DNA of 64,000 nucleotides from JAYKJB01 sp035284745 [NCBI: Candidatus Sericytochromatia bacterium]. GTDB taxonomy: Bacteria; Cyanobacteriota; Sericytochromatia; S15B-MN24. Both the position numbers and the translations under genes were made by a program. Below, in pieces: positions 34,519 through 43,850 of the stretch; the first letter of the stretch is position 1; the number at the start of each line of letters is the position of its first letter. The stretch covers positions 1 to 64,000 of the forward strand of contig JAYKIL010000012.1 of NCBI GenBank assembly GCA_035284745.1. Direction: 5' to 3'. A model generated the notes under the pieces. The model had not been told where the DNA came from and did no database searches. It saw only the letters and a list, made by a program, of their open reading frames with translations.

Positions 34519-35622
34519 ATGCACAAGTTTCTGGTGACCCTGACCGCTGGCACTCTTTTGTGTCTCATATCGCCTGCACTCGCGCAAACGGCGAGCACAG
34601 AAAGCGCGGATCTGCCGGCTCTCATCGCTGATGATGGTGATCGCGAGTCGCTGCTCGCCGCCCTCACCAACAGCCGAAACTTCCTGAATCAAGCCCCCAA
34701 GGGTGTGGTTACGCTTGGCAACATTCAAGTGAGTGTCGAACAACTAAAAACAACGCTGGCAAACTTTGAGGAGTTGGTGCGCACCGTGTGGGGGCAGCCG
34801 GAATTCGAAAAAGCGGTGCGCGAAAATTTCATGTGGCTTCCAATGCCCATCAAGGATGGCAGCCAAGGGGTTCATATCACGGGCTACTATCTGCCCCTCA
34901 TTGAAGCAAGAGCAGAGCCCGATGAGGTGTTTCGTTACCCGCTGTATGCACCGCCTCCTGATATGATTCCCATTGATCTTGGGGCGTTCCGCCCCTCGCT
35001 CGCAGGCCAGGTGGCGATGGGGCGCATCAAAAATGGACGACTCATCCCTTATTTTACGCGCAAGGAAATTGATGACGGACAAGCCTTAAGCGGTCGTGGC
35101 CTGGAAATTGCCTGGGTATCAGACCATCACGCGAGAGCTGACCTGATGATTCAGGGCTCGGGTGCGCTCAGATTTAGTGATGGCCGCGTCGTGAACATCG
35201 GCTACGCCGCTCAGAACGGCCATATTTTCCTCGCGGGAGACCAAAAACAGAATCCCAGCTACGTTTTTTTTCGCTTAGGAACAGAGGGCGCGACAGGCTG
35301 CGACGGTGTCCCACTGGTCGGAGGCCGCGCCATCGCCACCGACAAGCGATTGTTTCCAACCGGTACGCTGGCATTCATCCACTACCCCAAGGCGAAGGTC
35401 GATGTACGAGGGGCTGTCAGTGGCTCGACTCAAGGAAGTCGCTTTGTACTGGATCAAGACACAGGCGGTGCCATCACGGGCCCCGGCCGCGTTGACTTGT
35501 TTTTGGGGGGTGGCCCCGAGGCGGCGCGGCAGGCACACGGACTCAATGGCGTCGGAAAAGTATGGTTTCTTCTTCCCAAGCCTCCCCGAGTGGCCAGCGA
35601 AGCCCCCTCATCGTCGCCTTAG
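34519..35622 (+). CDS. mltA: membrane-bound lytic murein transglycosylase A
   Basis: MltA cleaves peptidoglycan glycan strands to 1,6-anhydro-muropeptides in the envelope. The 367-residue protein has a signal peptide (end near ALAQT), then GYYLPLIEARAEPDEVFRYPLY and a long MltA domain with YFTRKEID and LMIQGSGALRFSDGRVVNIGYA. The catalytic 3D-domain region near the C-terminus reads LDQDTGGAITGPGRVDLFLG with its conserved aspartates. No lipobox is evident, so it may be periplasmic rather than lipid-anchored. Its stop codon overlaps that of the convergent gene by three bases. Confidence 0.92.
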   Translation: MHKFLVTLTAGTLLCLISPALAQTASTESADLPALIADDGDRESLLAALTNSRNFLNQAPKGVVTLGNIQVSVEQLKTTLANFEELVRTVWGQPEFEKAVRENFMWLPMPIKDGSQGVHITGYYLPLIEARAEPDEVFRYPLYAPPPDMIPIDLGAFRPSLAGQVAMGRIKNGRLIPYFTRKEIDDGQALSGRGLEIAWVSDHHARADLMIQGSGALRFSDGRVVNIGYAAQNGHIFLAGDQKQNPSYVFFRLGTEGATGCDGVPLVGGRAIATDKRLFPTGTLAFIHYPKAKVDVRGAVSGSTQGSRFVLDQDTGGAITGPGRVDLFLGGGPEAARQAHGLNGVGKVWFLLPKPPRVASEAPSSSP

Positions 35623-36635
35623 ACGAACAAAGAGGGACACGCCGCGTCCAGAGCCGACGGATGCATCATACGCATAAAGCCAACCGTCCAAATGGGACCC
35701 GTCGCACACAGCAAAGAACTCCCCCAAGGTAACGTCGACAACAGGTTCTCAGCCCCTCGAACAACCCCCCCGGCCTTCCCGAAAGGTTCTCCGACCGGGA
35801 CATCCGATGAAACGGTTCCATCGCTATGCACCAAACACTGCGGACCTTGAAAAATGTCGCAAGGGGCAATGCTGTTCGTGAATAAACGCCGACGCCCTTC
35901 AAGCAAATTAATGCCCACAGCCCGATAGGTTTCCCAAACGGCCCGTGAACAAGACACCGCAGACACGACCACCTCCGGAGCCCCCATCAACCCATAAGGC
36001 ATTCCGCACAGGGCCCGGGCCGCAATGTTGAGCCTGAGAAGATCACCTTCAGTCAAATTCTGAACAGGACGCACCACCGCAATCTCCGTGGCGCGAATTC
36101 GCCGCGCAGCTTTCGCCAACGCATCCTCAGGCCTCACAATAATGACCCCTTCGGGCCAGTAAGGATCAAGCCAAGATTCCTCCGACAACGCGAGAGAGAC
36201 GTGCATCCAACGGCCGTAAACCGAGCGCATAAAGTTCCAGGGCCAACCAAGTTCTTGGCTGCCCCAGAACACCAGGTCCCCCGGCCGGACAACCTGGCAG
36301 ACGGACCGAAGGCGATTCTCGAATAGAGGTTCGCCGCGCTGTCGCCAAGTGACCTCCAGACTCGGTTGGGGACACGCAACAAACGCTTCTAGAGCACGGC
36401 GTGCGTCGTCTTGCAAAGACAACCCTGTCAGCCAGCCTGTTGTTGCGGCATCCAACACGTCCGTTTGCAGCGCCAAACTCAACAACTCGAGCAGGTCGCT
36501 CACGGACAACGGATGGACCATAGCGGACCACGCATTGCGAAGCGGGCCCAGGCGACTGTCGAGGGAACTTTCGCGACTTCTCACGGCTCCACCATAAACG
36601 TGAGTCAACGTAAAGGCAAGGGAATCTTTCCGCAA
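35619..36635 (-). CDS. YiiX/YebB-like permuted papain-fold peptidase
   Basis: Residues from about 105 resemble the YiiX/YebB (NlpC/P60-related, permuted papain) family: RPGDLVFWGSQ, MHVSLALSEESWLDPYWPEGVIIVRP and VVVSAVSCSRAVWETYRAVGINL, with the His and Cys expected for the catalytic pair. The N-terminal 100 residues show no recognisable domain. Members are often lipid- or peptide-amide hydrolases of envelope or unknown role. The longest frame starts at a TTG 36635; GTG 36584 and ATG 36521 are alternatives and none has a decisive ribosome-binding site. It is convergent with mltA and divergent from the subtilase gene. Confidence 0.7.
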   Translation of the reverse strand: MRKDSLAFTLTHVYGGAVRSRESSLDSRLGPLRNAWSAMVHPLSVSDLLELLSLALQTDVLDAATTGWLTGLSLQDDARRALEAFVACPQPSLEVTWRQRGEPLFENRLRSVCQVVRPGDLVFWGSQELGWPWNFMRSVYGRWMHVSLALSEESWLDPYWPEGVIIVRPEDALAKAARRIRATEIAVVRPVQNLTEGDLLRLNIAARALCGMPYGLMGAPEVVVSAVSCSRAVWETYRAVGINLLEGRRRLFTNSIAPCDIFQGPQCLVHSDGTVSSDVPVGEPFGKAGGVVRGAENLLSTLPWGSSLLCATGPIWTVGFMRMMHPSALDAACPSLFV

Positions 36636-36723
36636 GTTTCCCTGAGCTTAAACCTATATAAAAATAAAATTAACGCATCACTCTGGCACCGTCTGTGTGC
36701 GTCCGCCCTCCAGGAGGCTCTTT

Positions 36724-37980
36724 TTGTATCATCTTCTTTCCCGCTTCGTGGCCATGATGTTGAGCTCGGCAGCCCTTGTCGGCTGTGGCAGCACAGGCTT
36801 AGCACCCAGCGGCCAGGTGGCGCGAGGCCTCCAAGCCGAAGCAAGTAAGGCTGTTCTCGCCAAGCGCCTGATAGTCGGCTTCAAAATGGGTTCCCACGCG
36901 CAAGGTTTGAAAGCCGCTGAAAAAACCATGGGGCGACGGGCGGTCAAGGTCATTCCCAAAGTCGCCATGGCCGTCTTCGAAACCCGACAGGAGCTGCGGT
37001 CAGCCCGAGCGGCATTGATGGCTCTTCCGGGCGTGCAATTTGTGGAGGCGGAGCTGCTACCTGAGGTAGAACCCGTTCGCTCACGCCCCGTCTCCGTTCG
37101 TCCCCGGCAAGATGGCAGCAAAAACGATCCTTTGCGCAAAGACCAATGGTATCTCGACACCTTGGGCGTCCCGGCGGTGTGGGCCGCCAAACCAAACTTG
37201 AAGACCATCAAAGTCGCGGTGGTGGATACCGGTGTGGATCTTCAACACCCTGAACTCAGCGAACGCCTGGTGTCCGGCTGGAACGCGCAAGACCCAGGCC
37301 AGCCGCCGCAGGATCAGCACGGTCACGGCACCATGTGTGCAGGACTGATTGCGGCTGTGGCCAACAATGCCCAAGGCATCGCGGGAATCGCACCCAATGC
37401 GAAGATCGTACCCGTCAAGGTAGGGAACTCAGCCTCATCAGTGGTCGACGCCATGATGTGGGCGGCCGACCACGCAGAGTTAATCACCATGAGCCTGAGT
37501 TTCAAGCCCAATATGACCCAATATCCGACCGCCGTGGAGACAACCAAGCGGGCGGCAGAGTACGTGATGAGTAAGGGCGTGCCGATGGTCTGCTCGATGG
37601 GCAATACCGGCAGCAGTTCTCGAAATGTCCCCTCCGCTTTCGCGGGAAATGAAGTACCGAACCTGATTGCGGTCGGTGCCACCGATCAGAACGATCGCGT
37701 CACCAGCTTCTCTACCTATGGAAACTGGTGCTCAGTATCGGCGCCCGGCGCCGACATCATTACCACGGCAAAGGGTGGCGGCTATAAATCAGTGGACGGC
37801 ACATCATTCTCGACCCCCATCACGGCCGGGGTCGTCGCACTCATGCTGGGCGCGGGCCAATCCAGCAATCCCGGCGCGGTCAAAAAACGTTTGCAGGAAA
37901 CGGCAGTCGACATCGGGGCACCCGGCCCTGACGACAAAGCCGGAGCGGGGCGGGTGAGCGCCGAGCGCGCCGTGCTGTAA
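36724..37980 (+). CDS. subtilisin-like (S8) serine peptidase lipoprotein
   Basis: A 418-residue exported protease. I chose the TTG at 36724 because AGGAGG lies six bases before it; a GTG at 36697 is in frame. The signal ends in lipobox ALVGC. An inhibitor_I9-like propeptide region (about 40-115) precedes the peptidase domain. The catalytic triad is Asp168 (VVDTGVD), His201 (GHGTMCAG) and Ser361 (GTSFSTP), with the oxyanion Asn in MGNTGSS. Lipid anchoring suggests cell-surface or periplasmic action. It is divergent from the YiiX-like gene; the intergenic region is AT-rich (TATATAAAAATAAAAT near 36655) and may hold its promoter. Confidence 0.9.
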   Translation: MYHLLSRFVAMMLSSAALVGCGSTGLAPSGQVARGLQAEASKAVLAKRLIVGFKMGSHAQGLKAAEKTMGRRAVKVIPKVAMAVFETRQELRSARAALMALPGVQFVEAELLPEVEPVRSRPVSVRPRQDGSKNDPLRKDQWYLDTLGVPAVWAAKPNLKTIKVAVVDTGVDLQHPELSERLVSGWNAQDPGQPPQDQHGHGTMCAGLIAAVANNAQGIAGIAPNAKIVPVKVGNSASSVVDAMMWAADHAELITMSLSFKPNMTQYPTAVETTKRAAEYVMSKGVPMVCSMGNTGSSSRNVPSAFAGNEVPNLIAVGATDQNDRVTSFSTYGNWCSVSAPGADIITTAKGGGYKSVDGTSFSTPITAGVVALMLGAGQSSNPGAVKKRLQETAVDIGAPGPDDKAGAGRVSAERAVL

Positions 37981-38007
37981 ACGCCCACAATACACGGATT
38001 GTTCCTT

Positions 38008-38041
38008 ACAGGCCATCTTGCTTGCTTGCAAGGTGGCCTGT
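38008..38041 (+). terminator. hairpin after the subtilase gene
   Basis: Fourteen pairs (one G-U) between 38008-38021 and 38028-38041 with a six-base loop, 28 bases past the stop. No T-tract follows. Confidence 0.55.
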
Positions 38042-38118
38042 GGCACGCCACAATGTCGCTCGGGCCCGGGCCGTTTCGTGGCCCTGCACAGGGCCCCGCA
38101 CCAAAAGACCAACCGCTG

Positions 38119-39627
38119 ATGCTTCGTCATTTCACACTCCCCACCGTGCTCGCCTTGTTCTCCGTGGCTCTGACCGTGCTCGGGCAGGGACATACGGGCA
38201 GCTTTTTTCCTATCAACGATTTCTGGCACCTGTTGGACCAAGCGGAAATTTTGGACTGGCGTAACCCGGCCACCTGGTATAACGGTTTCTTTCCGCCAGG
38301 CTATCCGGGGCTTTTGGCCCTGCACCCCCTCGGGGCCAATCCAGCGAGTGCTTGGCAGTGGCATTGGCTGGCCGTGGGCCTTCTCACCTTTTCGATCGCG
38401 TGGATGGGCCAAGCCTTGGGGAATCGCCTGGGTGCCATCACTGCCACCCTCTTTCTGTGGCTGCAACCCAGCGCTTTTTCGTACCTCCTGACCCCAGGGC
38501 CCGATCTGTGGGCCGTCGCGTTCGGGGCCTTGGGTTTAGCGACTCTCTGGGCTGGGGGAGAAAAAGGCCCTCCGACGTACTCCCGCCTCATCGTTGGCGG
38601 GGCATGTTTGGGGGCTGCGATGTTGATTCGCAGCCATATGATCGTATTTGCTGGCAGCGGGCTGTTGGCCGTGTTGGTTTTTCACCCGCCGCAACAGCGA
38701 AGGCAGGTGGCGTGGCTCCTGCCGGGAATTTTATTCGCGTGGCTTGTTCAAAAGGCCCTGCAGTGGGCCAGCGGACAGCCCAGTTTGGAAGCTGCCCAAC
38801 TTTTTAATATCTATCGGCAAGTGTATCCCGTGTCGTGGTGGGATCCGCCCCGTGTCCTGAACTTGACCTTGCTGCAAATGCTTTCTCAAGAACCCGTGCG
38901 CTATTTGGATGCTTGGCTTCGGGGTGTGCAGTGGTATTTTCCGCTCTTAATCCCGGCCCTCACAGGGTGTTGGTGGGGCAACAAGGCCCGTTTTCACTCG
39001 TTTATGCTGCTTCTCGGTTTGCCCTATGTGATGGTCGTTTCACTGGCTATCAGCCCCCGGGCAGCCCTCCCTTTGTTGCCCTTGTTCGTGGTTCCCCTGG
39101 CATTGCTGGTGCAGCCCTCGTCGTGGAAGTCCACGGAAACGCGCGCGGCAGAAAAATGGGCCAAGTTAATGGTCACAGGCGTGTTTCTTGCCGGCCTCGT
39201 GCTCAATTCACTGCGCACCAACTGGATGGAAATACAAACGATGCGAACCTACAGCCGAACCATGGGCTCCATTGAAGAGGTGGCCATCCAATACGGCGCC
39301 GTTCGCTCCAGCGATGTCTTTTGTGACAATCACGAAATTTACTTCAATCGTTTACCAGGTTGGCGCCCAAGCACCAACGGGACCTGGGCCGTATTGCCCT
39401 ACGCCGTCTGGCGTTATGAACAACGCCATCCTCGCTTCGATGTCTCAGATTGGGAGAATTTTCGGGAAGATTGTCGCCGCTATGGCGTGAAGGTGTTGGT
39501 TTTATCACCCGACGCACTTCAATGGAGACCGTTCTTTAGAGCAATCCTCGAAAATGCCTCCTACACCAAGGCGTGGGTCACCCACGTGGATACCATCAAC
39601 AAATTTCAAATTTATGTGCTGAAATGA
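38119..39627 (+). CDS. polytopic glycosyltransferase-like (GT39/PMT-type) membrane protein
   Basis: A 502-residue inner-membrane protein with about ten hydrophobic spans and a C-terminal soluble domain of about 120 residues (HEIYFNRLPGWRPSTNG onward). An acidic residue in the first loop (NDFWHLLDQAEILDW) and GYPGLLALHPLGA resemble the catalytic loop region of GT-C lipid-dependent glycosyltransferases such as ArnT/PMT relatives. The family placement is by overall pattern only. The ATG at 38119 is preferred over the longer frame from 37999, which would run through the terminator hairpin. It is convergent with the amidase gene, 10 bases apart. Confidence 0.65.
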   Translation: MLRHFTLPTVLALFSVALTVLGQGHTGSFFPINDFWHLLDQAEILDWRNPATWYNGFFPPGYPGLLALHPLGANPASAWQWHWLAVGLLTFSIAWMGQALGNRLGAITATLFLWLQPSAFSYLLTPGPDLWAVAFGALGLATLWAGGEKGPPTYSRLIVGGACLGAAMLIRSHMIVFAGSGLLAVLVFHPPQQRRQVAWLLPGILFAWLVQKALQWASGQPSLEAAQLFNIYRQVYPVSWWDPPRVLNLTLLQMLSQEPVRYLDAWLRGVQWYFPLLIPALTGCWWGNKARFHSFMLLLGLPYVMVVSLAISPRAALPLLPLFVVPLALLVQPSSWKSTETRAAEKWAKLMVTGVFLAGLVLNSLRTNWMEIQTMRTYSRTMGSIEEVAIQYGAVRSSDVFCDNHEIYFNRLPGWRPSTNGTWAVLPYAVWRYEQRHPRFDVSDWENFREDCRRYGVKVLVLSPDALQWRPFFRAILENASYTKAWVTHVDTINKFQIYVLK

Positions 39628-39637
39628 CACTCGGTCT

Positions 39638-41404
39638 TTAGGTTCGCGGCCCAGCCAGCCAGTCACCCACCCCATCTGCAATGGCTTCAACCAAATTCCC
39701 TTGTTCTTTTTCGTCGGTACACCATTCGAATTCTTCTGGATTCGTCAAAAACCCGAGTTCTAGCAATACGCTGGGCGCAACGGTTGGGCGCGCCAAAGCC
39801 AGGTTGTCCCACCAAATACCATAGGAGGGGCGTCCCAATCCCTTCGTGATCCGATCGTGAATGGATCGTGCGAGCGCGTGGGCCTGCGGATGATACCAAA
39901 AAGCACCGAATCCGCGCGTCATTTCAGCATTGCCAGCATCAGGCAAGGCGTTGTAGTGAATGCTCAAAGACAGATCGGGTGCCAAGGAAGCAATTTGATC
40001 CGTCCGAGCCTTCAGACCGACGTCTACATCTCCATCCCGCGTCAGCCACACCCGAGCCCCTCGGCGCTCAAGAGCCTCTTTCAGACGACGCGTCACCGGC
40101 AACGTTAAATCCTTCTCACGTAAGCCTGTCGGACCGCGCGTGCCGGTATCCCCCGCGCCCCCGTGCCCTGGGTCCAAGACAATCCGAACCCCCTCTAGAC
40201 GCCCCGGCTCTTTCGGCGGCGGAGGCGCATGTTTGAGCCGCAGGGTCAGTGTCGTCCCCTCATAACGAGCAGTAAAACCGCCTGGCTGTGGCTGTTTCAA
40301 GACCAGGCGATAAGCCACTTGTTCAGGCGCTGTCTGGTTCCATTCCAGGCGGCGCACCAGCGGATCATCATCGGTGCGAATAATATCAGTTTGAGCCAGC
40401 GCGTGTTGCAGATTCAGAGTGAGTGACCCCTCCGACAGTTCGACGGTGAAGGGAACCGCCTGTTGCAGCGGCCAAGAGATTTCGGTCGCTCCCGGTGTAG
40501 AGCGCAATCGCACGCTTCGTACCAGGGTCGTCGGGACGAGCGCACCCGGTAATTCAGCCACCTCCGATCGATTCACCCAGGCCCCGTAGGACAGTCTCAA
40601 CCATTCACCCACTTGGCCTGTCACAGCGGCGCGGACGCCTCGGGGCAAAGGGGTCAAACGGGAAAAGTCGGTACTCGGACCACTGCGTGTGACGGCCTCT
40701 TCAGCCGTGACTTGAATGACCTTGGGATTATCAGGCAAGGCCACTTCCAAAGCGCCCGGCCCCATCTCTTGATGACGTTGCGTCCCGACGGTGATTCCAA
40801 ATATCGGTTTGCCCAATCGACCGGGCGCCGAAAAACGAATCGCGCCGGCGTAGGAGACTTGTTTCACCCGTTTCGGTTCAACCGCGCCCACCAGTCCGGC
40901 TTTGTTATCAGGCAGCACAGCGGCCGGTGGCTGTGGCAACAAAGGAACCGTTTTTCCTCCCACGTGAACGGTGACGACAGCACCAGGAGCCGCCACAGCA
41001 CTGAAACGGATTGGCTCACCGGGTTGCACGACACGATCACTGGCTGGCTCAATCGTTCCTGGGGCGAAGGCCGCCCCTTGAGGCACGGACGAGACCAACG
41101 GCTTGCGCACGACACTCAGCCGCAAAGATTCTCCCCGGTGGACGAAGTGAAACTCATTTCGTCCCACTGCCAAAGGTGCGCTCGGGGCAAAGTGTCCTCC
41201 AGAGCTACGATGAACAGCTCGGCCATTCAACCAGACCGCCTCCCCAGGATTGGCCGTCCCGATAAAAAAGATACGCTCCGCCGTGGTCACGTGCCCGGGC
41301 GAGGGATAAACCACTTTCAAACCATCCGCGTAGGCGCTTGGCGCCTGCAAAAAAGCAGCAAAAGCAGCAAGCAAAGCAATCCGCCACCCATCCATTCGCA
41401 ACAT
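39638..41404 (-). CDS. N-acetylmuramoyl-L-alanine amidase with SH3 and AMIN-like region
   Basis: A 588-residue periplasmic cell-wall hydrolase. A signal peptide ends near APSAYA. An Ig-like N-terminal region (about 30-220), an SH3b-type segment (VTRSGPSTDFSRLTPLPRG, about 235-275) and an AMIN-like beta region (about 285-385) precede an Amidase_3 domain (about 400-585). The zinc ligands are His in LDPGHGG, Glu in LREKDL and His in SLSIHYNA; the catalytic Glu lies in LLELGFLTN. It splits the amide bond between MurNAc and stem peptide, probably during daughter-cell separation. No partner EnvC-like gene is near. Confidence 0.92.
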   Translation of the reverse strand: MLRMDGWRIALLAAFAAFLQAPSAYADGLKVVYPSPGHVTTAERIFFIGTANPGEAVWLNGRAVHRSSGGHFAPSAPLAVGRNEFHFVHRGESLRLSVVRKPLVSSVPQGAAFAPGTIEPASDRVVQPGEPIRFSAVAAPGAVVTVHVGGKTVPLLPQPPAAVLPDNKAGLVGAVEPKRVKQVSYAGAIRFSAPGRLGKPIFGITVGTQRHQEMGPGALEVALPDNPKVIQVTAEEAVTRSGPSTDFSRLTPLPRGVRAAVTGQVGEWLRLSYGAWVNRSEVAELPGALVPTTLVRSVRLRSTPGATEISWPLQQAVPFTVELSEGSLTLNLQHALAQTDIIRTDDDPLVRRLEWNQTAPEQVAYRLVLKQPQPGGFTARYEGTTLTLRLKHAPPPPKEPGRLEGVRIVLDPGHGGAGDTGTRGPTGLREKDLTLPVTRRLKEALERRGARVWLTRDGDVDVGLKARTDQIASLAPDLSLSIHYNALPDAGNAEMTRGFGAFWYHPQAHALARSIHDRITKGLGRPSYGIWWDNLALARPTVAPSVLLELGFLTNPEEFEWCTDEKEQGNLVEAIADGVGDWLAGPRT

Positions 41405-41539
41405 GTTCCCTCCGTCACCGGTTCATTGCAGCGTGCGAAACCTCGCCAGAATGAAGCAGAGCGTCACCGCTGTCAATGGAGATAAACGGCCATCATCATC
41501 GTCGAAAAGGTTCGTGGCCCGCCAGCCCCTCACAGGGAG

Positions 41540-41568
41540 TTGACTCCAAAGACATCCTTCAATATGAT
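41540..41568 (+). promoter_or_regulatory. sigma-70-type promoter of the clpE-like gene
   Basis: TTGACT (five of six) and TATGAT (five of six) are separated by exactly 17 bases. The predicted start point is near 41575, giving a leader of about 60 bases that contains a small hairpin at 41592-41614 (CCCGCT with AGCGGG). Confidence 0.7.
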
Positions 41569-41637
41569 ACGAGGAGACTCAATTCATATGCCCCGCTAAA
41601 ATCACATGAGCGGGCATCGTTCACAAGGAGAACCCCC

Positions 41638-43803
41638 ATGTTGTGTCAGCACTGCGGTCGCCGTCCTGCCCACATGCGCGTGACCGGAATCATCAACGGC
41701 CACCGCCTCAATATCGACCTTTGCCACGTCTGCGCCGCACAAGGGGCGACAAATCTGGGTTTCCCAGGTTTTCAAGGTGAAACGGGCAGTCAAACCGAGA
41801 ATCGTTCAACGGACCGTCAAACCCCCATTTTGGAACGTTACTCACTCGATCTCACAGCGGCGGCAGCGGCAGGAAAGTTGGACGCTGTCGTGGGGCGAGA
41901 GCAAGAAATAGAGAGAATTGTGCGTATTTTGGTCCGCAAGACCAAGAACAATCCCGTCCTGGTGGGCGAGCCCGGGGTTGGAAAAACAGCGATCGTGGAG
42001 GGCTTAGCACAACGTGTTCACGCGAATACCGTTCCGGACCCGCTTCAAGGGAAAAAAGTGCTGGTCCTCGACCTCGCAGGAATGCTGGCGGGCTCCAAGT
42101 TGCGTGGGGAGTTTGAAGAACGATTAAAAGGCGCCATCGACGAAATCAGGCAACAAGAGGGTCGACTCATCGTGTTCATCGATGAGTTACACACGATGGT
42201 GGGGGCCGGCGCCGCAGAAGGCGCGATGGACGCCGGAAATATTTTAAAACCGGCTCTCGCCCGGGGGGAATTAAGAGTCATCGGGGCCACCACGCTGGAC
42301 GAGTATCGCAAGCATATCGAAAAAGACGCGGCATTAGAGCGTCGCTTTCAACCGGTCAAGGTCGATGAGCCAACGCCCGAACAGGCGCGCTCGATTCTTC
42401 GCGGACTTAAAAACGCCTACGAAAAACACCACGCCATTGCCATTGCAGATGAAGCCTTGGACGCCGCAGTCGAGTATGGGGTCCGCTACATCAATGATCG
42501 CTTTTTGCCTGATAAGGCGATCGACCTGCTTGATGAAGCGTGTGCGATGGTCAGACTTGCGACGTGTTCTCCTTACGAGGCCGAACGGGCCCTCATTGAC
42601 CGCTTGGCGGGTCTAGAGGCAGAGAAAAAAACCGCTGTCGAGGCAGAGAAATTCACTGATGCCGCCCGTCTACAGCAAGAAATAGCGATCGGCGTGGAGC
42701 AATTGAAGGCTTTAAAAGCGAGAGCCAACCAAGGCGGAGGGGACTCGAAAGTTTTGCCCGAACACATCGCTCAGGTGGTCAGCGAATGGAGCGGTATCCC
42801 GGCCGGGCGCATTGGAAAGGAAGATGCAAAAGCGCTCTTGGGAATGGAAGACCGCCTGCAGCAGCGGGTGATCGGACAAAAAGAAGCGATTGTTTCTATT
42901 TCGCGGGCCGTCCGACGTGCCCGCGCGGGCCTCAAGGATGAGCATCGTCCTATGGGCAGTTTCATTTTTCTCGGCCCCACGGGAGTCGGGAAAACGGAAC
43001 TCGCCAAGGCACTGGCGGCAGAACTTTTCCACGACGAAGAAGCAATGATTCGGGTTGACATGAGCGAGTTCGGGGAAAAACACACCGCGGCCAGGCTCAT
43101 CGGAGCCCCCCCAGGTTACGTGGGTTATGAGGATGCAGGGCAACTCACCGAAGCCATTCGGCGTAAACCTTACAGCGTGGTGCTCTTCGATGAAATCGAA
43201 AAAGCCCATGCCGATGTCCATCAACTGCTCTTGCAGATCATGGAAGATGGTCGACTCAGTGATGGGCGCGGGAAGACCGTCGATTTTCGGCACAGTCTTA
43301 TTATCATGACCAGCAACGTGGGTGCATCGAAACTTGTCGGGTCCCAAGGGGCCCTCGGCTTTCAGGCCCCGTCAGCCAGCGCGGAGGCCTTGCGGTGGGA
43401 GCGTATGCAGTCGCAGGCCATAGAGAGCCTCAAGGAGACCTTTAAACCAGAATTTCTCAACCGGGTTGATGACACCATCGTTTTCGGGCCATTAGGGCAA
43501 CCTGAAATTCTGGCTATCGTAGAATTGATGCTTGAAAAAACGCGGGCCAAACTTTCATCTCAAGGCATTGGGCTTCAAATCAGCCTGGCTGCCCGTGAAG
43601 CGCTGGCATCTAAAGGGTTTGATTCAATCTATGGCGCACGCCCTTTGCGCCGCGCCATCGTGAGAGAATTGGAAGTGCCCATTGGCGATATGCTTCTGAC
43701 GCAAGAACTGCCAACCGGGGCCGAAGTTGAGGTGGATTGGCAGGCTGATTCATTCACGTTCTATGTCCACCATACAAAAACGGCTGCGTCACTCGCCGGT
43801 TAG
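41638..43803 (+). CDS. ClpE/ClpC-like AAA+ unfoldase with N-terminal zinc finger
   Basis: A 721-residue Hsp100 unfoldase. The N-terminus is a zinc-ribbon with Cys3, Cys6, Cys29 and Cys32 ([10 protein letters not shown] and DLCHVC), as in ClpE, and replaces the Clp_N repeat domain of ClpC and ClpB. Two AAA domains follow, with P-loops GEPGVGKT and GPTGVGKT, and a UVR-like segment ([20 protein letters not shown]) between them. An LGF tripeptide after the second domain (GALGFQ) is consistent with docking to ClpP, so it probably feeds a ClpP protease in stress-linked proteolysis. ATG 41638 has AAGGAG about seven bases upstream; the longer open frame from 41476 would start before the promoter and is rejected. 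Confidence 0.9.
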   Translation: MLCQHCGRRPAHMRVTGIINGHRLNIDLCHVCAAQGATNLGFPGFQGETGSQTENRSTDRQTPILERYSLDLTAAAAAGKLDAVVGREQEIERIVRILVRKTKNNPVLVGEPGVGKTAIVEGLAQRVHANTVPDPLQGKKVLVLDLAGMLAGSKLRGEFEERLKGAIDEIRQQEGRLIVFIDELHTMVGAGAAEGAMDAGNILKPALARGELRVIGATTLDEYRKHIEKDAALERRFQPVKVDEPTPEQARSILRGLKNAYEKHHAIAIADEALDAAVEYGVRYINDRFLPDKAIDLLDEACAMVRLATCSPYEAERALIDRLAGLEAEKKTAVEAEKFTDAARLQQEIAIGVEQLKALKARANQGGGDSKVLPEHIAQVVSEWSGIPAGRIGKEDAKALLGMEDRLQQRVIGQKEAIVSISRAVRRARAGLKDEHRPMGSFIFLGPTGVGKTELAKALAAELFHDEEAMIRVDMSEFGEKHTAARLIGAPPGYVGYEDAGQLTEAIRRKPYSVVLFDEIEKAHADVHQLLLQIMEDGRLSDGRGKTVDFRHSLIIMTSNVGASKLVGSQGALGFQAPSASAEALRWERMQSQAIESLKETFKPEFLNRVDDTIVFGPLGQPEILAIVELMLEKTRAKLSSQGIGLQISLAAREALASKGFDSIYGARPLRRAIVRELEVPIGDMLLTQELPTGAEVEVDWQADSFTFYVHHTKTAASLAG

Positions 43804-43813
43804 CCGGGTATAA

Positions 43814-43850
43814 GGGCGGGGTTGCCCTGCACAAACCAGGAACCTCGCCC
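43814..43850 (+). other. long hairpin abutting a start codon
   Basis: Ten pairs (one G-U) between 43814-43823 and 43841-43850, with an inner CCTG/CAGG stem, enclose a seven-base loop. It ends one base before the GTG at 43851. It may end the clpE-like mRNA or hide the ribosome-binding region (CAGGAA) of the next gene. Confidence 0.5.
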
